Both the position numbers and the translations under genes were made by a program. DNA of 37,018 bases from Roseburia faecis (GTDB lineage Bacteria; Bacillota; Clostridia; Lachnospirales; Lachnospiraceae). This document shows, one piece after another, positions 25,628-33,318 of the stretch. The stretch spans positions 1 to 37,018 of the forward strand of contig NZ_CVRR01000016.1 of NCBI RefSeq assembly GCF_001406815.1. Reading direction: 5' to 3'. The notes under the pieces are model-generated. The model saw nothing but the letters and a program-made list of their open reading frames with translations, was not told the origin of the DNA and did not search any database. Numbering within the stretch: position 1 is the stretch's first letter; every line of letters starts with the position of its first letter.

Positions 25628-26776
25628 TTAAACTACCTTAAACATCTTCTGCGACATCGTTTTCTCTTTCTTCTGCTCAACCTCCGCCTGTGCCTTCCTA
25701 AACTCTTCCATCCGTTTCAATTCTTCCTCAGCATCATCGAATCCGATATGCGTGTACACATTCATTGTGACCGATATATCCGAATGCCCCATGAGGTACT
25801 GCAGCGTCTTGGGATTCATTCCCGATTTTGCCATATTCGAACAATACGTGTGTCGGCATACATGAGGTGTGATGTTTGGCATCTGCACCCGGTAGATGTC
25901 ATTGTATCTGCCGACCATATGATTGAATCGGTGCTGCCAATGCATTGCCACAAGTGGCATTCCATTATCATCGTAAAACAGAAATCCGCTATATCCGTCT
26001 ATGGACTTCTCCACTTTCGGTGCATTTCTATCCTCAATAATCGCCTGAAACATCTGTGCCACATCCTCTGTGATTGGCAATACTCTTGTTCCGGCATCCG
26101 TCTTTGTGGTTTCTATGATATATCGCATATCCGATGTTCTCTGCAACTGATGGTCGATGTTCACAGTTCTATTCTCAAGATCAATGTCCTTCAGCGTCAA
26201 GCCACAAAATTCTGATATTCTCATTCCCGTATGAAAGAGTATGTACACCACTTCATAGTATTTACAGCACACCACATCGTCATGCACAAACTTCAGGAAC
26301 TTTCTCATCTGGTCTTTTGTAATTGCCTCTCTTGTGACTGCGTCATTTACTAATACTCCGGCAAGCTGAAATCCAAATGGATTCTTTACCAGAATGTCAT
26401 CATCCACCGCCATCTGAAAATCTGGTCGCAACACTCCCCGAATGGTATGAATGGAACTGTAGCTTTTCCCATCCTCTTGCTGCAATTTGATAAGGAACAG
26501 CTTTGCATCGGATGTTTTCACACTTCATATTGTCTTTTTGCCAAATGCTTCCTTCGCAAGCAATCTCTGCACTGTAACATATCCCTGTTTCGTGCTTTGC
26601 CTTACTCCGGTCTTTGTTTTCAAATATCGGTCTACAAGTTCACAGACTGTCATCTGTCCGTCCACGATATTTACAAGTAAATCCAAATCTGTGTTTACCT
26701 GTTTTTCCAACTCACGAAGGGAAAGGCATGGCTTTTTGCCCTTTGGAAGTTTGTCCGTATCCTCATCTGCATTCAA
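25628..26776 (-). pseudogene. Tn916/Tn1549-type tyrosine integrase, truncated and interrupted
   Basis: Tyrosine recombinase of integrative elements. The catalytic domain is complete on paper: Arg in 'HTGMRISEF', 'HVCRHTY', His in 'LMGHSD' and Tyr in 'NVYTH'. Two defects disable it. An in-frame TGA at 26525-26527 falls inside the core-binding domain, between 'AFGKKTI' and 'VKTSDAKLF'; both sides are in the same frame. The N-terminal arm-binding domain (about 50 residues in relatives) is absent: the frame begins at about 26791 after a TGA and has only a TTG at 26776. The downstream piece has a possible GTG restart (26521) yielding 297 aa with the catalytic residues but not the full DNA-binding part. 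Confidence 0.85.
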
Positions 26777-26803
26777 TGCATCCTGACTTACTCAGCTTTC
26801 TGA

Positions 26804-27331
26804 TTATATCATTTTATACAGTTGATCAACTTCTGCTTCGTATACTGATTCAGTGTGAGTATCAAACAGCACCCATTCCACCAAATCAAAGCTGTCTGGA
26901 GTACCCTGCAAGAATCTGTTTACTGTATGTACTGCAATCTTTGCTGCCAACTCAACCGGAAAACTATATACTCCAGTTGATATGGAAGGAAATGCAATAG
27001 ACCTGATTCCATTATCCATTGCCAGCTTCATGGAATTAAAATAGCAGTTAGCAAGAAGTTCCTCTTCTCTATTCCTTCCACCATTCCATATAGGTCCTAC
27101 AGTATGTATCACATAATCACATGGCAGATTATAGGCTTTTGTTATCTTTGCTTCTCCAGTCTCACATCCGTGAAGTGTCCTGCACTCCGCCAGAAGCTCC
27201 GGTCCTGCTGCTCTGTGAATCGCACCATCTACACCGCCCCCGCCAAGAAGAGAGTTGTTTGCTGCATTCACAATTGCCTGCACATCTGTTACTTTTGTTA
27301 TATCTCCCATTAAAGTCTTAATTAAGTACAT
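26804..27331 (-). CDS. MacroD-type macro domain protein (ADP-ribose hydrolase)
   Basis: Stand-alone macro domain of 175 aa, predicted to bind ADP-ribose and to remove it from O-acetyl-ADP-ribose or from modified proteins or nucleic acids. Hallmarks are 'GDITKV' at the start, the catalytic-loop sequence '[18 protein letters not shown]', '[10 protein letters not shown]' and the phosphate loop '[11 protein letters not shown]'. This is the MacroD/YmdB class. Its ATG follows the stop of the ArsC-like gene with no gap, so it is the last member of a tightly coupled four-gene operon. Its stop is close to the broken integrase. Confidence 0.93.
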   Translation of the reverse strand: MYLIKTLMGDITKVTDVQAIVNAANNSLLGGGGVDGAIHRAAGPELLAECRTLHGCETGEAKITKAYNLPCDYVIHTVGPIWNGGRNREEELLANCYFNSMKLAMDNGIRSIAFPSISTGVYSFPVELAAKIAVHTVNRFLQGTPDSFDLVEWVLFDTHTESVYEAEVDQLYKMI

Positions 27332-27673
27332 TTAGTTCCATCCTTTCCAGATATCCGGCTGATAACCAAGTGTTGATTGCTTTCCGTTTCTTACTACTGG
27401 TGTTTTAATTACTTGTGGATTCTCAAGTACCTTTTCGAGCTTATCTTCATCTGCGATATACTTAATAAGAGCAAGTAAATCCTTGTCCTTACCGTCCCAG
27501 TTAACCATATTTTCTAGTCCACCATTTGCCTGAGCTACCGAATTAAATTCTCCTTTGCTCATACCTTTTTCTTTCATATCAATGAACTGATACTTTATGC
27601 CCCGCTCCTTGAAAAAACGCTCCGCCTTCTTAGTATCATTGCATTTCTTTGTTCCAAATATCTGTATATTCAT
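27332..27673 (-). CDS. ArsC/Spx-family protein
   Basis: Thioredoxin-fold protein of 113 aa in the ArsC/Spx/YffB family. The single active-site Cys is at position 11 ('GTKKCNDTKKAERFF'), i.e. CxxT rather than the CxxC of Spx. The cis-Pro region 'VIKTPVVRNGK' is intact. 'FIDMKEKGMSKGEF' is the linker helix region. A CxxT form is usual for YffB-like proteins whose substrate is unknown, so arsenate reduction is not implied, and no ars genes are nearby. It lies one base after the DUF4186 gene and directly abuts the macro domain gene. Confidence 0.85.
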   Translation of the reverse strand: MNIQIFGTKKCNDTKKAERFFKERGIKYQFIDMKEKGMSKGEFNSVAQANGGLENMVNWDGKDKDLLALIKYIADEDKLEKVLENPQVIKTPVVRNGKQSTLGYQPDIWKGWN

Positions 27674-27674
27674 A

Positions 27675-28049
27675 TCAGTATTCCTTTTCTATCTCAACAT
27701 CTATTCCATACATTTTCTTGAATGCATCAAGGTCTGCCTGCTGCACCTGACTTAGTCCCTTGCCGGGCTGCATTTTATGCCACTTTCGGATGCACTCCCT
27801 GCAGCATGTTGCTGTTGCGTGCTGGGCAATAAATACTGGATGTCCACGCATTGGTGTCTGTTTGCCATCATTTACTATATATGCCGGAGCTTCTCTCTTT
27901 GCAATAAAATCCTTTGCATGTTGTCTTATTGTATCAAGACCTTTTTCATTTATGTAATCAATATCTTTCTGCTTCAGATGGAAACTGCTTCGAAACTTGG
28001 AATTATCCAGTCGTTCAAACAACTGCCTATACCATTCATCCTTCGTCAT
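27675..28049 (-). CDS. DUF4186 family protein
   Basis: Small (124 aa) protein matching DUF4186 by its core: 'FRSSFHLKQKDIDYINEKG', then 'HAKDFIAKR', 'GHPVFIAQHATATCCREC' and 'WHKMQPGKGLS'. The conserved His and Cys residues (H in 'GHPVF', 'QHATATCC', 'WHK') suggest a metal site, possibly a nuclease- or HNH-like fold; that is inference. Function is unknown. It lies four bases after the PAS gene and one base before the ArsC-like gene, in the coupled operon. Confidence 0.82.
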   Translation of the reverse strand: MTKDEWYRQLFERLDNSKFRSSFHLKQKDIDYINEKGLDTIRQHAKDFIAKREAPAYIVNDGKQTPMRGHPVFIAQHATATCCRECIRKWHKMQPGKGLSQVQQADLDAFKKMYGIDVEIEKEY

Positions 28050-28053
28050 ATCA

Positions 28054-28740
28054 TCACCACAAATCGTATGGTTTCATGGTTTCTGAATTTCGATATTCAT
28101 GTTTCTCATAATATCCTATCAGCTTACCCTCATCTCTGAGTGCCACCATGTAAACATCTTTATTCTGTTTCTCATTATGAAAAGTATAAACGATATTATG
28201 GCTTTCATCTGCTGCAAACCAGTCCACTACCTGCTGTATTCTATCTCTTAATTTCGAATTATGGCCGTCTAACAGGCTTCTTCCGATAAGTTTGTCGCCG
28301 CCTCGCTTCGCATAGCTGGTAACAGCTGCCGGATTCATGTAGATAATCTCATGTTTGAGATTGCATATAACAACGGATGCCCTGTCCTGATCAACAATGC
28401 TCTTATAAAAGCTGACATATGATTTAAACTCAATCAACTTTTCATTATCAAGCCTCTTCTGAAGTTGTGGTTTCTTTCTCCGATAATAATCGTATATCTC
28501 TCCACCTGGTATCCAGATTTGTGCCTCATTTATCTTATCAAGTACAGCTCTAACAATCTGTTCATCAGCTAATGAATCAGGTGCTTTTTCATGTTCTGTT
28601 ACATATTTTTTGTATTCTTCATACGCCCAGCCTGTAATCTTATCCTTCTGTTTCATCTTGAGATTACTAAACTTCTTGTTCATCTGTAAAAGCTGACCAT
28701 CTATCTTTTTATGAATTTTTGTCTTCTTACTTTTCGCCAT
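28054..28740 (-). CDS. PAS-domain protein of unknown output
   Basis: First gene of the four-gene operon, 228 aa. A basic N-terminus ('MAKSKKTKIHKKIDGQ') precedes a helical region (about 30-95) that I do not recognise. A PAS-like sensory domain follows (about 105-220): 'SIVDQDRASVVICNLKHEI' and 'IYMNPAAVTSYAK' are the classic first strands and helix, and 'KQNKDVYMVALRDEGKLIG' the last strands. There is no kinase, cyclase or HTH output, so it may signal by protein contact. It has AAGGATGAC before the ATG. The link to the macro/ArsC/DUF4186 proteins is only genomic. Confidence 0.72.
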   Translation of the reverse strand: MAKSKKTKIHKKIDGQLLQMNKKFSNLKMKQKDKITGWAYEEYKKYVTEHEKAPDSLADEQIVRAVLDKINEAQIWIPGGEIYDYYRRKKPQLQKRLDNEKLIEFKSYVSFYKSIVDQDRASVVICNLKHEIIYMNPAAVTSYAKRGGDKLIGRSLLDGHNSKLRDRIQQVVDWFAADESHNIVYTFHNEKQNKDVYMVALRDEGKLIGYYEKHEYRNSETMKPYDLW

Positions 28741-28763
28741 TTTATGTCATCCTTAAAACTTCA

Positions 28764-28994
28764 CTACTTGTCGAACAAATCAAAATCAAACCGAAACGGC
28801 CATGAGGAAGCGTGTGCCGGTGCATCCCAGACGATAACATTATACCTGTTCTCGAAATACTGAATCTGCTTATCAAACAATCTATGGTCTGCCGTCAATC
28901 CCGGTAGAAAAACAAGGGTAATTTCATCCGAGTGTGAAACGTTTGTCCAATAGTGGATTGTTCCGCAAGGAGTCTGATATGTTTTTTCTTCCAT
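28764..28994 (-). pseudogene. Alpha/beta hydrolase, N-terminal fragment
   Basis: Only the first 76 residues of an alpha/beta hydrolase remain: 'YQTPCGTIHYW', 'ITLVFLPGLTADHRLF' (the oxyanion-hole segment after strand 3) and 'YNVIVWDAPAHASSWPF'. It then stops after 'DFDLFDK', before the nucleophile elbow. The family is normally 240-280 aa, so this is a truncated gene. The ATG at 28994 has GGAGAG upstream; that site lies inside a 21-bp tandem duplication. Longer reading into the end of the MATE gene is chance. Confidence 0.75.
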
Positions 28995-28997
28995 TGA

Positions 28998-29039
28998 TTT
29001 TCTCTCCAAAACTTCCGATTTTCTCTCCAAAACTTCCGA
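28998..29039. repeat. 21-bp tandem duplication before the hydrolase fragment
   Basis: Two exact consecutive copies of a 21-base unit beginning TTTTCTCTCCAAAACTTCC on the plus strand. A degenerate third start (TTTTCTCAATTCTCC) follows. On the minus strand each copy contains GGAGAGAAAATC, so the ribosome binding site of the hydrolase fragment is duplicated. Confidence 0.85.
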
Positions 29040-29064
29040 TTTTCTCAATTCTCCAAACTTGAAG

Positions 29065-30408
29065 TTAACTAATGGATGCCATTTTATCAGTCGGCCATGA
29101 TCTCCTGAGAGCCACATAGGAGATTAAAAAGTTTGCAAGCCAACCAGCTGGTACCGCAAGCCAGACAAAGGCAATGCCGAAACGTGGTGCACAGATTAGG
29201 GCAACGGACAGACGAATCGCAAGATTCACTATGTTTGCAACGAGGAACGGACGCATAATTCCGAGACCGCGAAGGACTCCATCGGTTGCCATCTTGATAC
29301 CCATGAAGATGAAAAAGTAACCAATCCACCTCATATAATCACCAGACACCTGATAGGCAAACGCCGTTCCGTCTTTTCCTAAGAACAGCGAGGAGATCTG
29401 CGTGTGTAGCGTTTCAATGACGAGAAAGGCAAGAACGGCAAAGCACACGTCCAGCACCAGCGCCGCATGGTAGCCTTTTTTGATGCGTTGGGGTTTGCCT
29501 GCGCCAAGGTTTTGGGAAACATACGGCGAAACCGCATTGCCGATGGACACAAAGATCAATGAAAAAACATTTTCCACCCTCATCGTTGCTGTATACCCGG
29601 CGAGTGCCTGTGTACCGAAAGGATTTACCACTGCCTGCACAATCATCATACCGATGGACACTGTGGACTGCTGTAAAACCGACGGCACCGCAATGCGAAG
29701 CATGGAATACAGCTCCTGCCGTTCAAACCTGTTAAAGGGGCTTTTATATTGCTGCATCCGTGCAAAGAAAATCAAAAACGAAAACACTGCGGAAATTCCC
29801 TGTGCAATCAGGGTTGCAATAGCCGCACCGAACACACCGAGACCTAGCCCGGCTACCATCCAAAGATCCATTAAAATATTCAGGATGGACGAAAAAATCA
29901 GCAGTCCTAGCGGAATTTTGGATTCGCCGATTGAGGTGAACATGGTAGAAAGAATGTTATACATAAACAGAAACGGAAAGCCCACAAAATAGACCCGCAG
30001 ATACAGTACTGCATCATCCAGTATGTCGGCAGGGGTTTGCAGTCCACTCATCATCGAGTTGGCGAAGAAAAAGCCAAAAACACCAAGGACTATACTTAGA
30101 AGCAAAAAGCTAATTAAGGAGGTTGACACGATTGTTTTCATTTTGCCATACTCCCTGGCTCCGAAATAACGGCTCACAAGCACACCGGCTCCGACACCGG
30201 CTCCCAGTGCCACACAAATGAACACATTGGTCAATGCTGCACATGCACCGACAGCTGCAAGTGCGGAAGAACCAACAAACTGGCCGACAATAATAGAGTC
30301 GGCCATATTGTATATTTGCTGAAAAAAACTTCCAAGAATCATTGGCATTGCAAAAACCGTCAACGCTTTGAGGGGCGTATCGGTTATCAAATACTCATCT
30401 TTCGACAT
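29065..30408 (-). CDS. MATE family multidrug/metabolite exporter
   Basis: Integral membrane antiporter, about 447 aa with some twelve hydrophobic segments. It expels drugs or metabolites in exchange for Na+ or H+. MATE signatures in the N-terminal half are 'PMILGSFFQQIYNMADSIIVGQFVG' in shortened form ('FQQIYNMADSIIVG') and 'LAAVGACAAL'; the second half has the matching 'PSVLQQSTVSIGMMIVQ'. I start at ATG 30408 (GGAGG nine bases upstream); the frame to 30453 adds nothing family-like. It is preceded by a candidate promoter overlapped by an inverted repeat. Substrate unknown. Confidence 0.92.
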   Translation of the reverse strand: MSKDEYLITDTPLKALTVFAMPMILGSFFQQIYNMADSIIVGQFVGSSALAAVGACAALTNVFICVALGAGVGAGVLVSRYFGAREYGKMKTIVSTSLISFLLLSIVLGVFGFFFANSMMSGLQTPADILDDAVLYLRVYFVGFPFLFMYNILSTMFTSIGESKIPLGLLIFSSILNILMDLWMVAGLGLGVFGAAIATLIAQGISAVFSFLIFFARMQQYKSPFNRFERQELYSMLRIAVPSVLQQSTVSIGMMIVQAVVNPFGTQALAGYTATMRVENVFSLIFVSIGNAVSPYVSQNLGAGKPQRIKKGYHAALVLDVCFAVLAFLVIETLHTQISSLFLGKDGTAFAYQVSGDYMRWIGYFFIFMGIKMATDGVLRGLGIMRPFLVANIVNLAIRLSVALICAPRFGIAFVWLAVPAGWLANFLISYVALRRSWPTDKMASIS

Positions 30409-30494
30409 TATCATATTCCTCCATGGTATCTTGTATCGTGGTATCCCATTCACTTACCTTCTCGAATTCCGATTTGTAAAACACATTCTTTTTT

Positions 30495-30531
30495 ACATAG
30501 GCACAGTATACCACATTTCCTGTTCCTATGT
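30495..30531 (-). promoter_or_regulatory. Candidate MATE promoter/operator
   Basis: The inverted repeat ACATAGG (30495-30501) / CCTATGT (30525-30531) flanks a minus-strand -10 TATACT (30505-30510, with TG just before it). An operator of this spacing over a promoter is typical of TetR- or MarR-type repression of exporters. No regulator gene is adjacent. Confidence 0.4.
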
Positions 30532-30669
30532 GATAACATTTACTGCTTCTTCCGATATGAACTCATCTTCTCCACAGTAACCTCCGGATAGAAGTGAGTA
30601 AGAATCGTTGCTTTCTGCTCTGCCTCATCCTGCATGGAGAATCTTCTGCTTAATTCCTTATGTAAGTGA

Positions 30670-30695
30670 AAAGAAGTCCCCGAAGGAACTTCTTT
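30670..30695. terminator. Bidirectional hairpin after the serine hydrolase gene
   Basis: 11-bp stem with one mismatch (AAAGAAGT core, four-base loop; read on the minus strand the loop is the stable TTCG tetraloop). On the minus strand it is followed by TTTTC and lies about 180 bases past the serine hydrolase stop. Confidence 0.65.
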
Positions 30696-30877
30696 CGCCA
30701 CAAATCATATTCTTTTTTATCGAGGGAAGTCCGGTTGATGATCCTACTGTTTTACAAAATAGGAGTACAATGGGGGGACAAATCCCATCCACATTCCCTA
30801 AAAGCCTTGATTTTAAGCCTTTTCAGCCAAAAGTACGGTTTCTGGGCAAATTATAGCATATTGTTGCAAGTCTATTC

Positions 30878-31795
30878 TTACAATTCCATCAGAAAATGTT
30901 CATGCAGCGCACGTTTCACCTGATCGAAATTACCTCGCTCCGGACATTGGATGGAAACAACCAATCCCTTCTCTGGGAGAATCGTTGTAATCTGTCCAAA
31001 TGCGCCATCAGCACGATAGGATCCTGGATATGGACTGATCCAGAACTGATAGCCATATCCTACATGCCAGAGATCTGCAGATGGCTCGAAGGTAAATTTC
31101 GGGGTGGACACCTCCTTCACCCAGTCCCTGCTGACAATCTGCTCGCCCTTCCAGTTACCCTCAGCCAGATAGAGCTGTCCTAGTTTCATCATCTCGGTAC
31201 AAGTCAGATACATACCTCCGCCGCCATTCGGATGTCCCTGTGGATCATGCTCCCAGAGCGGCCATCCCATATCAAGGGGCTGGAATAGCTTCTCATACAG
31301 ATACTCTCCCATCCGCTTGCCAACGGCCCGTTCTACCATATGAGCAGCCAGAATACTGTCGGCAGAGGAATAGCAGAATGCACTGCCTGGCTCCACAGGA
31401 ACCGGCTGTGCCATCATATATTTCTCATAATCCGGTGCGCCGACACCCGGACGTCTGTCCGCATTCATCAGAAGTGCCTTACCAAAGCCACTGGACATGC
31501 AGAGCAGATGTTTCAACTGAATCTTCTCCAGATTTGGATCCGGATTTGAAGGAAGTTTATCTTTAAACACTTCCGCCACATGATCTTCCAGGCTTAGTTT
31601 TCCCTCTTCCATTGCGAGTCCAACTGCTGTTACCGTAAAACTCTTGGTATGTGAATAAATATTTCTCGGTGCATTTGCTGCGTAGTGCATCTCACAGAGT
31701 ACCTTGTTCTCATCTCCGACACTGATAGCTTCCAGCGGCAGATTGTGGCTGCTGGCATAACGATGAAATTCCAAAAACTTCTCTTCCAGTAACAT
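30878..31795 (-). CDS. Serine hydrolase of the beta-lactamase/penicillin-binding fold
   Basis: Class C beta-lactamase-like hydrolase of 305 aa, a family that includes esterases, D-peptidases and transacylases. The catalytic S-x-x-K is 'SHTK' (Ser48, Lys51), the Tyr motif is 'FCYSSADS', and the third motif is replaced by 'DGAFGQ'. 'HPNGGGGMYLTCTEM' is typical of the family. No signal peptide, so it is probably cytoplasmic, which argues against a role in beta-lactam resistance. It lies downstream of the GH172 gene with a 106-base gap containing a structured inverted repeat. A carbohydrate-ester or small-ester substrate is possible from context only. Confidence 0.88.
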   Translation of the reverse strand: MLLEEKFLEFHRYASSHNLPLEAISVGDENKVLCEMHYAANAPRNIYSHTKSFTVTAVGLAMEEGKLSLEDHVAEVFKDKLPSNPDPNLEKIQLKHLLCMSSGFGKALLMNADRRPGVGAPDYEKYMMAQPVPVEPGSAFCYSSADSILAAHMVERAVGKRMGEYLYEKLFQPLDMGWPLWEHDPQGHPNGGGGMYLTCTEMMKLGQLYLAEGNWKGEQIVSRDWVKEVSTPKFTFEPSADLWHVGYGYQFWISPYPGSYRADGAFGQITTILPEKGLVVSIQCPERGNFDQVKRALHEHFLMEL

Positions 31796-31824
31796 AATAC
31801 CTCTATCCTTTCCGGCAAATCTCT

Positions 31825-31886
31825 GATGTCAGTCCGATATAACCGATGCGACGTGTCGCAAGGTTAAAACCAATCTATCTGACATC
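31825..31886. repeat. Nested palindrome between the GH172 and serine hydrolase genes
   Basis: Outer arms GATGTCAG (31825-31832) and CTGACATC (31879-31886). Inside, AACC...GGTT encloses the perfect hairpin GCGAC-GT-GTCGC (31848-31859). It lies in the leader of the serine hydrolase; possible roles are an RNA processing or stability element or a palindromic repeat. No T-run. Confidence 0.5.
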
Positions 31887-31901
31887 TCCAATCTGGTTCT
31901 A

Positions 31902-32930
31902 TTATCTCATACACATCTCTGCATCTGTCGGCAGTGGCATCAGCGGTGCGGACGGCAGGGTCTGATACCAATAAGCAACACTGGTGTAATCATCGTAACG
32001 CGGTCCGGTCCAGCCCATGTTGTCGAGTGTCATACGAAACTTATTCTCAAAACGGATCGGGTCTGCAATATGGAAATGATACAGCAGGAATCTCTGCTGT
32101 CCGTTATAGAATTCCCGGTTGTCTCCATAGATTGCATACATGCCGGTATATAAGCCGCTGAAGGTCTGATAGCTCTTGATGATGATGTCATTTCCAAATC
32201 CATAGGAACCGCCGAAGTAGTCTTCAGTTCCGGTATAGTGGATAGACGGATACGGATCATCGTCCAGATACATGCGGGCTTCGCCTTCTACCCAACAGGT
32301 ATTGTTGCCATTCATACCAGTTGCCAGAGTCACACCAACAAATTGTCCCCTGCCTTCGATTCCGTCAACGATTGTGTAGGTACGACCCTTCTGAACCGGG
32401 TGCTCTTGGCGATAGGTGGCATGGAAATAACCAGCCTCCGCCGGAATCTCCTGATAAGCTCCGGTGATAATATAATAGAGATTTTCATCCTTGTCACCAC
32501 GGTTTTCCATCGTGATCCGAGCTCTCTTATGGAACGGCATCTCAAAATAGCTGTTATAGCCGCGACCAGGAGCTACCAGCATCATGGCAGAATTCAACAC
32601 CGGATATTTGCCATCCCGGTCCACGAAATTTTCATCATAGGCACATCCGAAGAATGCAGAGAGCGGAGCTTCCACAGACGGATATTCCTGATCATCCCAA
32701 TACATACGGATGATAAAATGGTGCCCGACATATCCGGTAAACCACATATGCTGGATCACACCCGGTCCTGCAGCATCTACCAGAGTTACGGTTTCCCCTG
32801 CAGGAATCGTCACGGTCGGACGAAGCTTGGTGCAGTCACCGCCCTGGGAACCACCTGCGCGTACACCGGTTGGATTCTCTGCGGAAAATGCAAACGTTTT
32901 GGAGTTCTGGATCATACAATAGTTGTTCAT
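31902..32930 (-). CDS. Glycoside hydrolase family 172 (DUF2961) protein
   Basis: GH172 enzymes (formerly DUF2961) act on alpha-D-fructofuranosides, difructose anhydrides or D-arabinofuranosides. The family core is visible: 'PGVIQHMWFTG' near the start, 'RMYWDDQEYPSVEAPLSAFFG', 'YFEMPFHKRARITMENRG' and 'YTGTEDYFGGSYGFG' with acidic residues in the expected catalytic region. I start at ATG 32930 (GAGAGGAGAAG upstream), giving 342 aa. There is no signal peptide, so it is intracellular and acts on imported sugars. Paired with the serine hydrolase downstream. GH172 usually works as a homo-trimer or hexamer. Confidence 0.88.
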   Translation of the reverse strand: MNNYCMIQNSKTFAFSAENPTGVRAGGSQGGDCTKLRPTVTIPAGETVTLVDAAGPGVIQHMWFTGYVGHHFIIRMYWDDQEYPSVEAPLSAFFGCAYDENFVDRDGKYPVLNSAMMLVAPGRGYNSYFEMPFHKRARITMENRGDKDENLYYIITGAYQEIPAEAGYFHATYRQEHPVQKGRTYTIVDGIEGRGQFVGVTLATGMNGNNTCWVEGEARMYLDDDPYPSIHYTGTEDYFGGSYGFGNDIIIKSYQTFSGLYTGMYAIYGDNREFYNGQQRFLLYHFHIADPIRFENKFRMTLDNMGWTGPRYDDYTSVAYWYQTLPSAPLMPLPTDAEMCMR

Positions 32931-32951
32931 ATTCTTCTCCTCTCTGATCAA

Positions 32952-33280
32952 ACCTGGATCATCTGAAATTATTGCTTACTACGCTATCGCTTTTCTCTAT
33001 TCACTATAACATTTATCTCCCATAAAGTGTCGGAATTACAGAATCATTCCGTCTGCGCCTTCTCATTTTCTTCCCGGATAATCTCCTTTCTGGCGTTCTG
33101 TACACGCGCATTGCCAGTAACCACAGCCTTGTCCTCAACCTTCACATTCTTACGAAATAAATCTTATATGGCAGCCTCTTTTTATACAGACGCACAAAAA
33201 ACAATTTTATTTTCCTATCAGCACCTTTTAATGGGGTCAGACCCCTTTTATTTATGTTTTTTCCAAGCCAAATAAATTCT
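32952..33280. other. Intergenic region with gene remnant and palindrome
   Basis: Contains the GH172 leader, then a minus-strand open stretch at 33044-33163 (39 codons, 'KVEDKAVVTGNARVQNARK' in its middle, ending KAQTE). It has no clear start codon and looks like the tail of a lost gene I cannot name. At 33233-33245 stands the perfect palindrome GGGGTCAGACCCC. The rest is AT-rich and featureless. Confidence 0.4.
33228..33246. repeat. GGGGTCAGACCCC palindrome, copy 1
   Basis: TTTAATGGGGTCAGACCCC (33227-33245) matches a second copy at 36930-36948 at 18 of 19 positions. It has the look of REP-type palindromes or of transposon-end hairpins. Confidence 0.6.
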
Positions 33281-33312
33281 TTGACATATTAGTTATATAG
33301 TGTTAGTATAAT
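33281..33312 (+). promoter_or_regulatory. Promoter of the antisense (antitoxin) RNA
   Basis: Plus strand: consensus -35 TTGACA (33281-33286). A -10 is either TAGTAT at a 17-base spacing (33304-33309) or the perfect TATAAT at 20 bases (33307-33312). Transcription would start at about 33318-33321, at the GGGTGCTACC repeat shared with the toxin mRNA. Confidence 0.65.
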
Positions 33313-33318
33313 TATAGA

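Larger units (their letters stand above)
30454..30877. other. Intergenic region between MATE and serine hydrolase genes
   Basis: 424 bases without a gene I can support. It holds the MATE promoter region (30495-30531), a stable bidirectional hairpin (30670-30695) and an AT-rich stretch at 30700-30860. The 14-base sequence AAAGCCTTGATTTT at 30801-30814 recurs inside the terminator at the window's end (36970-36983). The plus-strand open frames here start without ribosome binding sites and show no family resemblance; the region may be the edge of a lost mobile element. Confidence 0.4.

Noticed and set aside
26525-26527. In-frame TGA of the integrase as a selenocysteine codon
   Set aside because: The position is in a core-binding domain, not a redox site, no SECIS-like hairpin follows, and the N-terminus is missing as well, so decay is the simpler reading.
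27332-27673. Arsenic resistance role for the ArsC-like protein
   Set aside because: The active site is CxxT with a single Cys and no arsR, arsB or acr3 gene is nearby; the family is broad.
28998-29039. Tandem 21-bp units as a CRISPR array
   Set aside because: Only two units with no spacers.
30666-30923. 85-aa plus-strand frame in the MATE/serine hydrolase gap
   Set aside because: It starts inside a hairpin, runs into the serine hydrolase gene and resembles nothing; treated as non-coding.
30878-31795. Beta-lactam resistance gene
   Set aside because: The fold matches class C beta-lactamases, but there is no signal peptide and the third motif is not that of a lactamase.
32238-32966. 242-aa plus-strand open frame opposite the GH172 gene
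   Set aside because: Antisense shadow of a conserved gene; no start signal and composition typical of reverse-strand frames.
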